The notes under the pieces were generated by a model. That model was not told the DNA's origin and searched no databases. It worked only from the letters and a program-made list of their open reading frames with translations. From assembly GCF_048128805.1 (NCBI RefSeq), contig NC_136003.1, positions 20,728,840-20,792,839 of the forward strand: a stretch of DNA of 64,000 nt, read 5' to 3'. Positions 12,501 to 41,000 of this stretch are shown here, one piece after another. The position numbers and the translations under genes were made by a program. This DNA comes from Centroberyx gerrardi. Its lineage: Eukaryota; Chordata; Actinopteri; Beryciformes; Berycidae. Every line of letters starts with the position of its first letter. Within the stretch, counting starts at the first letter, position 1.

Positions 12501-13788
12501 ATATATCTGACTGTGCTGTTTCAATGGGAAACTGGATCAATATGATTTTAATGGAAAAATCGAATTACCCAGTCGGCTTTGAAGCACATCAAGACTAAAT
12601 TGCATCAGAAATCAACTTACCCATTTTAAAATTTAACGGTTTCATTCCAATGTGCCGAACATGCATTATGGAACAAAAATGTCACATGATTGCTCAATAT
12701 TTCAAAAATTACAAGTGATTCAACCGAAATTTAATTGATTATATAACTGATTATATTCAACTGATTATATAATCAGAAATGTTACTATTCTGTAAGCAAG
12801 GGTCTTAAGTTTGCTAGTAGCTTCAATAATAAGACATAGTGAGTTTTACTTTAATAACAATAATGAGTTAGTTGGTAGGTGTCACATTTTTCAGGTGGTT
12901 GATTGATTTCAATTTCTAATTTTCTAATTCAATTACAGTTGCAAAAGAAAATATCAGGGATGAGTGATTACAACGATCACGTAGCTCATACTTTAATCTA
13001 GGCTATTGAGTAGTAATTTGTTTGATTATTTATTGAAAGATGATTCCTTTTTATCCGTGTGATTCACATGGTTCATGGTTCCTTGCCCTTAGAGTTATTT
13101 AGGTAACAGATGAAACTGGAATGCATTGTTATCTGGTAGTAGCCATAAATTATACATCAGCTAAAGTTAGCTGTGCCGAATGCACAATGAATGTGAGTCA
13201 TCTGGGGAAATGTGGTGTGTTTTCAACTTTGGGTAAAGGGTTTATATTTATGCTATAAAGCCGAAAGGTGATAAAGCCTTAAAATAGTTTCTTTAGTGTC
13301 ATCACACTGTTCCCTGTAATTGACAAATAGTGTACACACATTTATATGGGGCTCATATTACAATGTATGCATTGTTTGAAATGATCCTTGGTCACCTGAT
13401 TTTATCAGTTATATCATATAGTTAATTGACCTTTGGAAATAATTTAAAATGCCCACCTCTATGAAATAAGGTATGATTATATGCTGATAAGATATACCTC
13501 ATGAGATAACAGTATAAAACTGAAAAAAGTATATTGCTTAATGATTACATCTAATGGCACATATCATTTATCTATATTTTTCTCTTCCCCTTTCAGCTCC
13601 AGAGAAATATTCTGGCGTCAAACCCGCGCGTTACCAGATTCCATATAAACTGGGAAGGCTGTGCAGAGCGAATGGAAGACTCTGAAAACGTGGATCCTGC
13701 CTCAAACTCAATGCTCCCTCCCTCCTGTCTCCCAGGCAAGGCCCCACCCCTGGGGCTACTACCGGATAACTCTATGGACTGCTTATAG
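9526..13788 (+). CDS. asf1b: histone chaperone Asf1b
   Basis: There are four coding exons: 9526-9634, 11211-11326, 11965-12141 and 13597-13788. All have GT-AG junctions and compatible phases, giving 197 aa (human ASF1B 202). Residues 1 to about 155 form the conserved immunoglobulin-like core that binds histone H3-H4; [18 protein letters not shown], the [14 protein letters not shown] strand, GYYVNNEY with the H3-contacting Val, and [10 protein letters not shown] are all present. The short divergent tail ends [10 protein letters not shown], close to LLPENSMDCI of ASF1B as I recall it and unlike ASF1A, which decides the paralogue. Asf1b hands H3-H4 to CAF-1 and HIRA during replication-coupled and replication-independent nucleosome assembly. 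The next gene is prkaca, as in human 19p13.12. The ATG at 9526 is the first in this frame that gives the universal MAKV start. Confidence 0.97.
11648..11856. mobile_element. hAT-like MITE in asf1b intron 2
   Basis: The inverted ends share a perfect core GTTTCAAAAGTAGG near the left end and CCTACTTTTGAAAC near the right end. The flanks are GAAATATA (11640-11647) and TAAATATA (11857-11864), a 7-of-8 match that fits an 8-bp target duplication. The right end read inward starts CCAGGGGTTTC. The element is 209 bp and non-coding. Confidence 0.6.
12246..12640 (+). mobile_element. unnamed DNA-transposon-like repeat, copy 1 (asf1b intron 3)
   Basis: From about 12316 on, this stretch is clearly homologous to 28297-28610 in prkaca intron 8. 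Shared blocks include GACATCCCA, GCAAAACTGT, GGTACTTTGAATGC, AAATTGGATTTTTTTAAG, CCCAAACAGAG and TTTGAAGCACA. Its left end (12246-12320; GAGCTTGGAATTATGA, GGGTAGAGAGCAGTTCTGAG) is the reverse complement, with mismatches, of the right end of the other copy (28655-28720). The family therefore seems to have inverted termini of about 70 bp. This copy lacks a visible right terminus. I do not recognise the family. Confidence 0.6.
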
Positions 13789-14420
13789 AGACTCCCATTG
13801 CCTGACTGCTGATCACTCACAGCACAAGAGCTATTTTTTCTTTTTTGAAGAATGCCCATGGACATTCTAGCGTGGATGTACAGACAGCTTTGCCTTACAG
13901 CTGCCCTTATTTCCCTGAAGCCTGTTGTCAACAATAACCTCTCACCTTGGACTTCAGAGGAGTATTCTTTCCTAGGAGGAAGAGAAACTCCTCCCTGGAA
14001 ATTTCGTCAGTATACATGGGGAGTTTCCTTATCATCACAGTGAGAGCAATATTGAAGTAGTACATTAACTCAATTAAAGTCCGTGGAAGGGGAAAACGAC
14101 TTAGAAAAGATGCAGCTGAACTGATTAACCAAACAAAATAGCTGTTGTGTGATTCAGCTTCCTTCCTTCCTTTCCTTTGTGCAGAATGGATTTGTAACCA
14201 TTTAAGAGGATTTCAGCACTGAGGCAATAGGCAAATAAATAAGAATAATATTTTGCTGTCCAGGAATTTGATAATCTGTCATTGTATTTACATTCAGATT
14301 CCTTTTGCACTTATACCTTTTCCCACATAGGTTGTGGAGACTTGGATGGGTTATATAACTTCCTATACTAGTTTTCTTTTTGTCTGCCATTTTGTGTTCA
14401 GAATAAAAGAACATTGTATT
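13789..14420 (+). other. 3' UTR of asf1b
   Basis: Sequence after the asf1b stop; AATAAA at 14402-14407 is a good poly(A) signal. No other open frame of interest was seen. Confidence 0.7.
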
Positions 14421-15849
14421 TGTTTAAGTGTATGGATGACTGTGAAATTGAGAAAGTGTTCCTCTAAATGTGTTAATTTAATTTGTCTTCACTAGGTTCC
14501 TAACATCAACTATAGAAATCAAGAGAATAGACTATAAATCACTATTGAATGCCTTTGCTCTGAAATTCTATAAAACAAGAGGGACATATACTTTTATTTC
14601 ACTCTTAACTATAAGGTTAAATATGACAGATAGTGCCAACACTGTTAAACAAATCTCTGTCAGTATTGTATGAGTAGCCCCCTTACATTTTGGCATTTTT
14701 ACTAAAAATAGCCTGTCTTAACGTCACACCCAATCACTGATCGGTCGGGTAGAAGGGGTGGCAAGGCTACAGCACTGGCATTGGAAATTACTAGTCTGCA
14801 AATAGGAATATGCTTCAGGACTGGTGGTTTCGATTTGTGCTGTGCACTAAATTCATTAAACTGATAAATGCAAACAGCTGATAATTTAAGGCGAGAGAAA
14901 AATAACAGTTATGGTCATGGGCGTATTGGCTAGTAGCTTGTCTGAGAGGCGGGATAAAGCCCTTTGACAGACAAATCATATCACTACAATGATTGGATGT
15001 ATTGATCCATACCCAATCAACAGTTGTCTTGCGATAACTGTCACCAAAGTATTAGCCAATCAGAGACAGCCAGAGGCGGGCTCCAGTAGATGGATGGCTG
15101 GAGTTACTCGCTGTGGTCTAAAGATTAATGGAGGGGGGCTGTTGATCTTAGGAATCGAATACTAGATGGTTGCTCCCAAGAAACCATTGGACTTGACGCC
15201 TGGATTAGAAACAAATGGAATGATATCCATTTGAAATAATCAACAGCACCAGAAACGTCTAGATACCAGTTTTGTTTTCCAGGTCTCAATTGAAAAGGCC
15301 TGGCTGCATAGAGATAGCACCTGGCTAGCTAGCCAAGTTGTGGCACAGGCCGGGGTACGACTGCGAGGGAGACTGACAGCGAGCTTGCTAGCGTTCGTTA
15401 GACAGACGCAAAGAACAGATTTCGACGTCCTGTCTGATGTTTTGGACTGGATTTGGGAAAAGCCAAGCCACCAAAGGAAATATAGGAAAATCGAATGACA
15501 TCTTGATTTGCCATCGCTCGTTTGGAAATTGACAAGCTACCTAGCTAACATTAACTGGCTATCTCTCCTAGGTTTGCTAAGAATTAGCTTTCTAGCCTAG
15601 CTAAACCCATAACGTTAGTGTTAGCTGCAGACTTGGATACACTCGCTTGGCTGGAGTTTTCCGAACTCACTAAGGAGGAGTATTGGAGGAAACATATTTT
15701 CACCTGTGAGTCAATAATGATAGCTGTTAGCTAGTAGCTAGCTCTCAGCTTCATTCAGCCCAGCGACAACGTTAGCGGTTAGCAGCACCTAAAGCTTCGT
15801 AAACGAAAACTCAGTCCGAGTCCAGGGACTCCACCATCAGCCTGCAATC
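14421..15849 (+). other. asf1b-prkaca spacer with prkaca promoter and 5' UTR
   Basis: About 1.4 kb separates the asf1b poly(A) signal from the prkaca start codon. The prkaca promoter and 5' leader should be here. The sequence just before the ATG contains several GCTAGC/TAGCTAG-like blocks, common in fish 5' regions. I saw no confident TATA box. Confidence 0.5.
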
Positions 15850-31097
<15,248 letters not shown>

Positions 31098-34065
31098 ATC
31101 CGACCAGGAGTAGTGGAAAGAGACAGGGATTTAGAGAGGAAAAGGGGGTCTGAAGAAAGGAAGCGTTAGGGTGGACTGCTAACTTGCTTATTTGTAATGA
31201 CGACAACAATGTAAAATCCCCCCCCAGTGGAGAGGTAGGCAAAGCGAAGAAAGATCCAACAGAACCAGCAGTGTTGCCTTTTCTGATTGTTTCTCAACTG
31301 TTACCTATTCATTTTATTTATCCCTCTTGTGTTTGTGGCAGGGGCTCAAGGAGAAGGGGCGCGGGTCGTGGCTGTTCAGTTAGTTTGGTATCTTTCTGAA
31401 GGTGTAGTGACACATTTTCAGTCTTTGCAGGTTGAGGCATTGGTTTTCCCGTTGAGGTACTGAATCTGCTAGGCTCCCTTTTTTTGAACGGGTCCTCTCT
31501 ACAAGCTTCTCAAAGAGCGATTGTCGTATCTTGTCACCCTAGTCCCTCCCCCCCCCCCCCCCCCCCCCTCTCCATCTCTCCATCCCGAATCTGTCCAAGC
31601 AATACCAAGTCCAACAGACGTGCCTATCATAACGCCAACTGGTTGCAAAACCGTGTCGAAAGCATTGGTGCAGAGCTTTGGCTATGGTGGCATTAGCCCT
31701 TGTGCCCATTTTGGTTGAAAGCTTGACACTCTCTGCACCTGCCTTTGTCTGCTCAATGTGGCATGATTACTGGGTAGATGACGCTCTCGCTGCTCGCAGT
31801 CGAGGCGGCGGTGACCTCTTTGATCAGAGTAAAAAAAATGATTTATCACATTAAACTTCATCTAGGTCTTACTCTTTTTTGGGACCTGTGAGAAATGGTA
31901 TACATGAGCTCTGCATTTAAAGTCTGTCTTTCTCTTAGCTGAATTTATTAGAGCGTTTTAAAACCCTTTTGGTGATCATTTTGTCCTTTTATGTCAATCT
32001 CTGTGCTTGTGTGTTATTTAGTGCTCAAGGGTGGGTTAAAAAGCTGTGATATGGCAGCAACTAACATTGTGGTCACACACTCCTGACTATTGTTTATTTA
32101 ATTCATAGTACATTTATACATGTATATTGATATATATGATAGAGAACGTGAAATATCCATCTTTTTCAACATTGTCTCATAGCTGTGAAACCGAAATTAA
32201 GATTTCATAAATAAACAAGTATGAATTCTGCCAAATTTGCAACCTGAGAACATTGCAAAGTTTTCTGTATGTAACTATGATGGTGGTGGATTTTAATACG
32301 CAAAAAAGTAGCAAAACGTTTCAGCAAATTGTGCATGTTATTTTTGTACAATATCACTTTTAAAGAGAGATGGCAGAGCATTAAGCTTTATTTGTGTTGA
32401 GGTACCTGAGATTGTGGATAACGTGGTGACTATTGACATGGACTCTCGCTGCCCTATTTTGAAGATGGAACAAGACCCAGTTAAATATGTCAGAAATCCT
32501 GCGTTCTTAGGGGCTTTGTTCATTATTCAGCTGTAGGGTGACAGTTTGCAGATAATTGTCACTTCACTAGTTCTTCTCACCTTGATAATTGTGTTTTGTT
32601 TTGTTTTCCCCCCTCTCTTGTATATACCCTTACATGTAACGCCTTCAAATAGACTTGCAGTCCAACCAAATTTTTAGGACTGTCAAGATTGGAATGTTTT
32701 GTTTCCTTTTTTTCAGCTTTCTATGTAACAAATTGAACTAAGGAAGCTATTCTGAAGCTGTCCCCTGACTTTCCCTTTTGCCAAGTTTATTTTCGTGGAT
32801 GCAAGACAATCGCAGACCAAATCTTATTGCTGGTTTGTTGACTGAACACGTTGTTTTGGTTTAATGAAGGATGTATGCTTTTGCCCCCACCCTCCATAAG
32901 CCCTAGGTGCTAGACTTTGTCCATCTCACTAAATGCTTTTCTGTGAATTGTTTGATGTGCATCAATCTATTTGTCATAAGGTCTTGTAACATGGCTTATT
33001 TTGGAGAATGTTTTCCAGTCTAAATGATTTGAATAGGCTTAAGTAATTATTTTGGCAGTCTCTTGATGTAATTGAGATAAAATGCAGGATGCCTTTGAAT
33101 GTCTTGAATTGTCTGATGGAGATGTTTCAATGCTATTTTGAAACAAATGATGTGTATTTTATAGAATTCATGTTTCTCCGAGGAGCTTGGTTTTTCTTGC
33201 ATGTGGTAAAACAGCCTGACAGCAAGAGATCCCCCGGACCTGGGACATGTTTGAGAAACTACTCTGTTTCCACAGCCCACTTTATATTTTGCTAGTCTCA
33301 TTGCCGTGTACGGTTTGGTTTGTTAGAACATCACACTGGGCAGTGGAGCGGATCACCAACAACCGCCTCCACAGTCTTTTGCAAATATTGAAGCACACGC
33401 CACCCTTCTCAAATCTCATATGTAAAAGATTTATGCTAATGCTTGCATTATTTGAAACTTTTAAGACATGATGTAATGCTTTGAAGAGAGCACATGTAAT
33501 ATCCTCGGTCTTTGGTTTATGTTCTGACAAATGACTAAATCAGTGTTGGTGGGTAGAAGGCGAAGCCACTTGATCCACTTCGGACACTGAGGCCATCATA
33601 TTGCTTTTTTTGTTTCCCAAATCCAACCTCTTGTCAGTTTCTGTTCCTTCTTTTTAAATACCCCTTTTCTATCAGCTTAACACTATCAACTGCTCCGTGC
33701 TCATCCTTTTTTTTCTCCTGTGTTTGCCTTCTGTTTGCATTCAGTTTCCACACGCTCTTCATTCAGACATTACACTTTTTACATCTGAGATGTTATTTTG
33801 CGTTCATATTTTCTAATTGTATTTTCAAGAAAAAAACAAAAACAAAACATGAATCTTTTCCTCCTGACCTGGGTACAGTGATTGTGTAGTCTATTGTACC
33901 TTTTGGGAAACAATACTGTATATCTCTGCCTTTGACAGTCTTAACTATCTTACCCTCTGGAGAACTTGACAGATACCCTTAGAACACAATGAGTATGTTA
34001 AAAAAATATACATAAAGTAATATTTTGCAAAATGTATCATTCCAATAAAGTTTTACTTGTTAAGA
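31098..34065 (+). other. prkaca 3' UTR (about 3 kb)
   Basis: Long non-coding tail after the prkaca stop. AATAAA at 34044-34049 is the likely distal poly(A) signal; ATAAATAAAC around 32210 could serve as a proximal one. A run of 21 C lies at 31548-31568. No other gene is visible. Confidence 0.7.
31548..31568. repeat. poly(C) tract of 21 bases
   Basis: An unbroken C run in the prkaca 3' UTR, followed by TCTCC-rich sequence. C-rich 3' UTR stretches are known binding sites of PCBP/hnRNP E proteins; function here is inference. Confidence 0.95.
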
Positions 34066-35092
34066 CTAATATCTCTGGGTTGTATGTAAGCTCTCACTTC
34101 ATCTCACTTATTACAATCAGGCCGGTCACATGTAAACACATAAATACTAAAAATGCATTTTATTTGTGACGTGCTCAATCCCAAAGTGCTTACAATGGAG
34201 ATTTACCGTGTAACAGTCGCAGCTGAAGTGTTTGCTGCCCTCATTGCCAGATCAGAGGAACATAATTGTTTGTAGGTGGCGGCGGATGCTGTATTTTAGC
34301 AGTCCTGTCTGTTATCATGAGCATTTCAAGAGGGGGGCGGGTGCAGCTGAATGATGCAGTGCTGTGTTCATCCTGTCACAGCAGGGGATCAATTACCAAC
34401 CAGATTTCAGCACCCCATTCCAAATCTACTGCCAGATTTTATGCACTACAAAATAAGAGCACTATTTGGGTTTCAGTCTGCTGTCAGATTGATTATACGG
34501 ACTTAAAGTGTGGCTGTGACACTCAATATTGAGTTTATATATAGTGAACCTATCCTTTGTGGTATTTTTTTTTATCTTCTATTGTGTCACTAAAATATTC
34601 CTATAGGGAATTGTAGTTTACTGATAATTTGTGTAGTATATTTTTAGGATTACTGTAGTTCTTCGGGGTATTTGATATTGTAAAGCCAAGTGAGAAAGAA
34701 TGGATCATAAGACATCTAGGTCCTCCCATCGGCAGTAGATCCTCGCTGCTTGTTGACTTTACTGCTTATAGTTTCGGTAGGCCTTTCCAGACCTTGAGGC
34801 AAACTGCCACACCACGCCAAAACCCTGATGGAGCGCTGGGGTCGGGTGCGCGCGCTCGCTCCCCGGGTGCGATTTCCACCTTAAATCCCTCTTGTGGTGA
34901 AACTTTTTATTCGATCTCCGGCGGTCTACCTTAAGCGCACACGCAAACGCAGGCAGGCGTACAGCAAGGTTTCCGCTTCTCAGCCGGGCTCGGACCGCAG
35001 CTCACGAAAAACACCGTCTGTACAAGGTTGACGCACTAAGGTAAAAAAAAAAAAAAAAAAAAAAAAAGCAAACGAACCGACCGAGCAAAAAC
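34066..35092 (+). other. prkaca-samd1 spacer, samd1 promoter and 5' UTR
   Basis: The last 300 bp (from about 34780) turn GC- and CpG-rich (GCGCGCGCTCGC and similar), as expected for a CpG-island promoter. A 25-base A run (35043-35067) ends 25 bases before the samd1 start codon. Confidence 0.6.
35043..35067. repeat. poly(A) tract in the samd1 5' leader
   Basis: 25 consecutive A, then 25 bases to the ATG at 35093. If transcription starts upstream, the run lies in the 5' UTR. Confidence 0.9.
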
Positions 35093-38000
35093 ATGTCTGA
35101 ATCCAAGTACCGCGAATGGATTTTGGACACTATCGACTCGCTGCGGTCGCGGAAAGCCCGGCCGGACTTGGAGAGGATTTGCCGAATGGTCCGGAGACGA
35201 CACGGGTCCGAGCCCGACCGAACCTGCGCAGAACTGGAGAAACTGATCCAGGAGCAAACCGTGCTGAAAGTTAACTACAAGGGCTCCATTTCGTACCGAA
35301 ACGCCGCCAAGGTTCAGAGGAGAAGCAGGAAAAAAGACGATGTAACGACGACTGCGAGAAGGAGCGCGGTGGAAGAAGCCAGTCATTCTGACTTGAGCAA
35401 CGGGGACAGCGCACTCGGTCCCGTTGACCAAGACGAGGAGACGGAGGATTTGGAGGTAACGTTAGCGCGAGGAAGCTGATGTTTTACCATCGCACATCCC
35501 ATTCTCACATGTTTATCACATTATACCAAACTAACAGTTGGGAAACACGGGGTACGGGGCTGTGTGCGGTTTGCAAAAAAACGTTTTTGTCTCTACACGG
35601 GGAGTGGTGAGGGGAGTGATTGCAAGTGCACCCAAAACTGCCGCAGACGGGGAGCGGCGGTTGGACCTCGCTCGAGCGCTGCCGAGGTGGAGAAAAACCA
35701 CCAACGGAAGGTGCGCGTGCAGTGTGTGGACTGTTTTACAGGGTGCCGTTTGAAAACCACTTTAAACGGAGGGCGGTTATGAACAAGCGATGCACGGGAA
35801 AAGTTGCACCGTCCTGTCCGTCCGCAACAACCCAGAGCCTCCATTATCAGCAGCCCGAAAGCGCTTTTCAAGCCCCAAACTCGGCGTTGAGGGGAGGGGA
35901 GGGGAGGGGAGAAGGGGGAGCTCCGTCAAGTCAGCAAGACAGAGGGGGGGTGAAACCGGAAGTAAAGCGATTCTGCTTTTAAAATACGACCGTTAAATGC
36001 AATTGGAACACGCGCTCGCCATATAGGCTTTTATTTTGAAAGTTGTGACCGGAAATCATATGTTTTATTCTGGCTAACTTGACGCTGGTGGGAGTGGGTG
36101 AAGGAAAAAAAAAGTCTCCCAAACAGTACCGCGGATGTGCGAGACCGATGTGGGGACGGTGGGACGTTGTTGGGCTGGGGGTGTTTCTGGGGGAAACGAG
36201 GGCGATCGTCCCAATCAAAAACATACCTAACGTTAAGAGAGGCTTTACCAAATACTGTTTCTGCCTGCCCGGGCGAGATTTCACCCCCTTCCGTCTACTT
36301 TCCGATATGCCCATCATCATTTTTTTTCTCTGTATAACCGCAAGCAAATCGCTGCTTAACAGTGCCAAAGTACTTATAATGAATGTATCTGTAGTTCGTT
36401 TATGCAAACTACATCTCTTTTTCGTGTGATGGACTATTACCGACGCAGTGCATAAAACATTCCGAGTCGAACCCCTAGGTCCATTATCGGACACACTGCC
36501 AACCCCCGGTCGCGGCTAATGTTTAGTGTTTGCTGTTGTTTTGGCCTTTCCCGGCCCGTACAGCAATGGCATCACTTCTCAGGTTTTCCTCAGATATTTG
36601 TTGATAATATGGGGGTATGGGCTACAGCACTGCGCACGGACATAAGGCTTAAGAGCCGGGACAACACAAGTAACCACGACCGCAAACTGTCCGTCCAGCG
36701 CTAGCTTACGCGGATGCGCCTGTCCGATTTGGATGAAGCGGGGATCAAATTGACTTTGTTCTCCGAAACGTGTGTGTATCGTAACCAAAATGAGCATGTG
36801 CATGGGTAAACCAGTTTGAATAGTTTGGACTGAGTGTTTGTGGGCGGTCGTCGTTCACATTTTATGAGAAAAGGGGAAAGAAGCAGCGTGAGACAAGGAC
36901 GTGTCCGATAATGAACGCATTCGCAGTAGTCTTTTTGTTCCGTCGCTGGGAAAACGTTGACCCGGTGCAAAGTCAAAGTAGGTTGGCCATCGAGGCAGCC
37001 GGCTCGCCTGGATAGGAATTCGCTACATTGATCTGCGTGCCGCGGCTCGGCCCGGGGAAGCGCTCCGTTAAAGGCCAGAGGGACAATGGCGCGAGCTCTT
37101 TACCGCGGCTCCTCAACTCCATGCGCACTTTGGGAGGAAATTTGAGAAAAACAAAAAAAAAACGCCTCCCCTCGGCCCTTTATATGCTCCTGTGTTAGAA
37201 TTAACATTCAAGAAGGCCTCTAGACAGGGACGCACCGAGCACATCGGTAGTTTTTTATGAGCCGATATCAGAATTATGGATGTAGAATTGACGGGGGCAT
37301 GAATACCGCGGATCTTTCTGTAGCTGTATCTCAATGAAAGTTATGTGATATCTAGTCCGATGGCGAAATGCCATAGCCTACAAGCGGCTCTTTTTCAGAG
37401 GAGCGGGGCGGGCTTAGTTGCGCTCTTGCACTCGGCTGGGTCTTGGACACGCAGTCGCACACAAGCTCGTTTTTTACTCGGGGAACCATCGACAAAACCC
37501 CCCAGCGAACGCATTGAGTGTTTGTCTTAAAACTAGTTACATGCAAGCAGATCGCATTTGATTTCAGTGTTTGATTGTGTGGAAACTCGATTGTGGTCGA
37601 CGGGCTCACAGATTGTCTGTGGAGTGAACGCTGTGTGTACCGCGGAGAGGGACGAGACATTCAAAGGCAATTATTTACCACCACAGCGGTCAAATTGCGA
37701 CATCTGTATGAGCGTGTTTCATGTGACACACTCAGCCTGCAATTAGTACATGACAGCAATCCCCTGCAACCTTGCTAGGCTTAGGGGTTTTGCGGTCGAA
37801 ATAAAGCTTTTATTATCCAAGTTGCATGCAGTCAGAAATGCATCTATCCGATCTGTTTCTCAGTACAGGCGTGAAGAAATTATAGTGTATAAGCATTCAT
37901 TATTAATAATTTGCGTTGTTGTCATATAATGAACTTGATTTTCCGATGGTGGACTCGCTCCCACAGAATTAAATGCGTTTCTTCTTTTCCCCTCCCCCCG

Positions 38001-41000
38001 GCTTGTTGTCACCCATGTGTTGATCCAAACATAGATTAGGGCGCTGCTTAGTTCTACACCCACTTAATAGCCTAGTTCTGATTGTTTTTTATATATATAT
38101 GTGTATGGGATTACATCACGTAATCAGTGATGGAGAGGCTCCTATCAAATCTAATGGTTAGAAATCTTGTGTTGCTCCTGTTTTGCAGGCAGATGGCTCT
38201 ATGGCTATGGACACGGACAGTAATGCAGAGGAAGAGGGGGCAGATGAGAGCCGGGATGGGCAGGACGGGCCCTCTCCTGGCCGTACATATGAGGATGCTG
38301 CTGTGCAGTGTGCTCAGGACCGAGCCGTCTCTGCCCCCTGCTCTCCCTCTGGCTCTCGGCCCGGCCCCGGCCCGGGTCTGGACTGCGTCCCTGCCCAGAA
38401 GGCTAGTGAGAGGCCCAGCTCCTTGCCCCCCTCCAGCCCCAGGGCCCTCATACACAATGACTGGGCTTATGATGCTGCTGTCTGCCCAGCAGAGCGCCAG
38501 CACCCAGGAATGCAGAGAGACAAAGGTATTCACACTGGCCAGACACTGTCTATTATGCACACCCGACATATAGGCAAATGGAGCACTCTAATGTCGTTTC
38601 AAGTGTAAGTTTTGTGCTTAGCTTTTGCACTGGGTAGTATATGAAATAGGGATGGGATCTATGAGCCAACTAGATGATTAATTGCTGGGTGACATACCGG
38701 TCGACAGTAGAAATACTTGGAGATACTAGGAGAAAAGTACTAAATTTCCATGGCTCATCAATGCACAGATACATTTGCAGTTTACATATATCTGCAGTAA
38801 AAAATTCACTCATTCACCAGTTTGTACCGGTGATGCATGCTTAATCACCCATACAATGTATTACACACATTTCAGCACCCTCACTTCACCTTGCATTTGC
38901 TTTCGATTTTTAGACTAATCATGTAGATAACTTTAGATGAATTAGCGCTAGAATTAGTCAAGACTCTCACTCCTAATATGAGTGATTAGGTTTTAAGTGA
39001 AGTGTAACGGTATGGGTTATGTTGGTGTGTGATACAGTTGGTTCACTCTGTATTAGCAGCGGCCATGAAGCCAGCAGTGCCATCTGTAACTAGCAGCCCA
39101 TGTGCTGTGAAGACCAGTGTGAAGAAAGAAGATGGAGGGAGGACGGAGGATAGTCGCCTTTCTTCTGACCAGTTGGTCCCAGACTATGGAGCAAGACTGG
39201 TAATTGGCCGATGTTCTTCCTGTGACAGACAACACCACATGTCTCTCTCTCTGGCTTCTTTTTTACCCTTCATCACCCGACATTTTCATGTATCTTTTCT
39301 TTCATTCCCTCTGTCTGGCCAGCAGGACGAGACCAGGAAGGTTTCTGATGGAAGACCACAGACACTGTCTCTGCCATCTGACAACTGTGAGTTACAGCTC
39401 CTCCTCACCTCTTTCAGCCTTTATGCGTTTTTATTTTTAAAAGCTGCTGTGTAAATGTCATAATGTAGGCCTTATTGTATTCTAGCCTGAATCTGCTTCA
39501 GAGAGAACGGATTTATTATTGGACTGCTCTCTCATATTGGGAATGGCTTCTAATAAAACACACAAATGTTAAGGGCATTAACAGGCGACAACTTATGTTT
39601 CAGAGACCCTCTTAGCTGTTACTTGACCTTTTACTAGTGGATGCCTTGAAGGCTGCTCAGATTTTTCGAATGCTTTACGAGCTTGTCCTGCTACCTTCCA
39701 CACAGGTTGCTCATTACAGTGACAGCGTTTGGGCTGAAAGCTGCAGTTCATAACATTCTTAACATGTCTGCTGAAGATCATGATGGCTCGAAAAGTCGAC
39801 ATGTTGTGGTAATAAATTCTGCAAAAGGGAGCATTGCAGTGTACGGACTCTTTAGTAATTGCAGGTCTGTGTTATTTGCCCGGCACCTGCACTTTAGTCG
39901 GGATGTGCGTGCCTTTTTTCTACTTTGACTCATAACATTCTGCCCTCGCACAATAAGACTCTTAGTAGAGGTGGGAATCTTCAGGGTTCTTCTGATTAGA
40001 TTCAATTTTGATCCTTAGGTCTACAATTTACAATGCATCACGATTTTCAGTTCAGTAAAGTGTGATTTTTATATTTCCACTAGATGACCGCATAATAAAC
40101 ATAGACCCACAAAACCATAAAGCTTTTGACTGAACAATTTCAATAAATAAATAAGCCCAAAATAGGTGTGTGTTGCTGTGGCGAAAGAAGGCAACGATGC
40201 ACTTCACCCTTCCTGGCAGCGGTGACGCAGTGGGCTGAGGCCTTCTAAAAGTTTACATTTTTATTGAAATAAGTGCTGCTTGGTGGATCCCATGTATGAC
40301 AAATTTACTGATGGTTGTCAACGATTCAGAATATATTCTATGTGTTTGCCAGTAAGCAAGGCAACATAACATTTCCAGATTTTTGTATGGACTTTGACAA
40401 AAGTTCTCTCCAATACAAGGGATGAGAGAGTTCATAGTATTCCTAAAATACTTAACCTTCATGTGGCAGAGCTTGCATATTGTGTGACTCTTATCAAGTT
40501 TCTTCTTTCCTTGAACCTCATGAAAATCCGAAATGTGTTGACACATTTGCTTTTAATGCAGGAGTAGCCAATTGTAGATTTTTATTCTTCTGTCATGTGC
40601 TATCGAGATAGTTCCAACCAAGCAGCTAACACAGAATGACGGATGTAAACAACACTGTACTGTGCTGTACCTGTGCTGGGCCTGGATATGGTTTGGCACA
40701 GTTTGGCACAGGATTGGTTTTCCATTACAATTTTCAACATATGGGACCCTGTCCAGAATGCGTATGTGTAACTATAGTATCGGCAGAACCATAGCAACCA
40801 GTGTTAACATCCACAGTAGACATGGCAGACCCACTGGAGTCTTTCTTCGTATTTTGCCTGGGATTATGTCTTTCTTTTGAAATAATAGTGCATGAGAACA
40901 CACCGGCCACACAAGCTATAGCAGCAACAGTTAGCGAACATAATATTGATCGGTCTTTTCAGAGGAATTAAGATTGTTCTACACTTTCTCCCATAATGTG

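Noticed and set aside
35979-36494. 171-codon minus-strand open frame in samd1 intron 1
   Set aside because: No motif, overlaps open frames on the other strand, and lies in GC-rich DNA where long chance frames are common.
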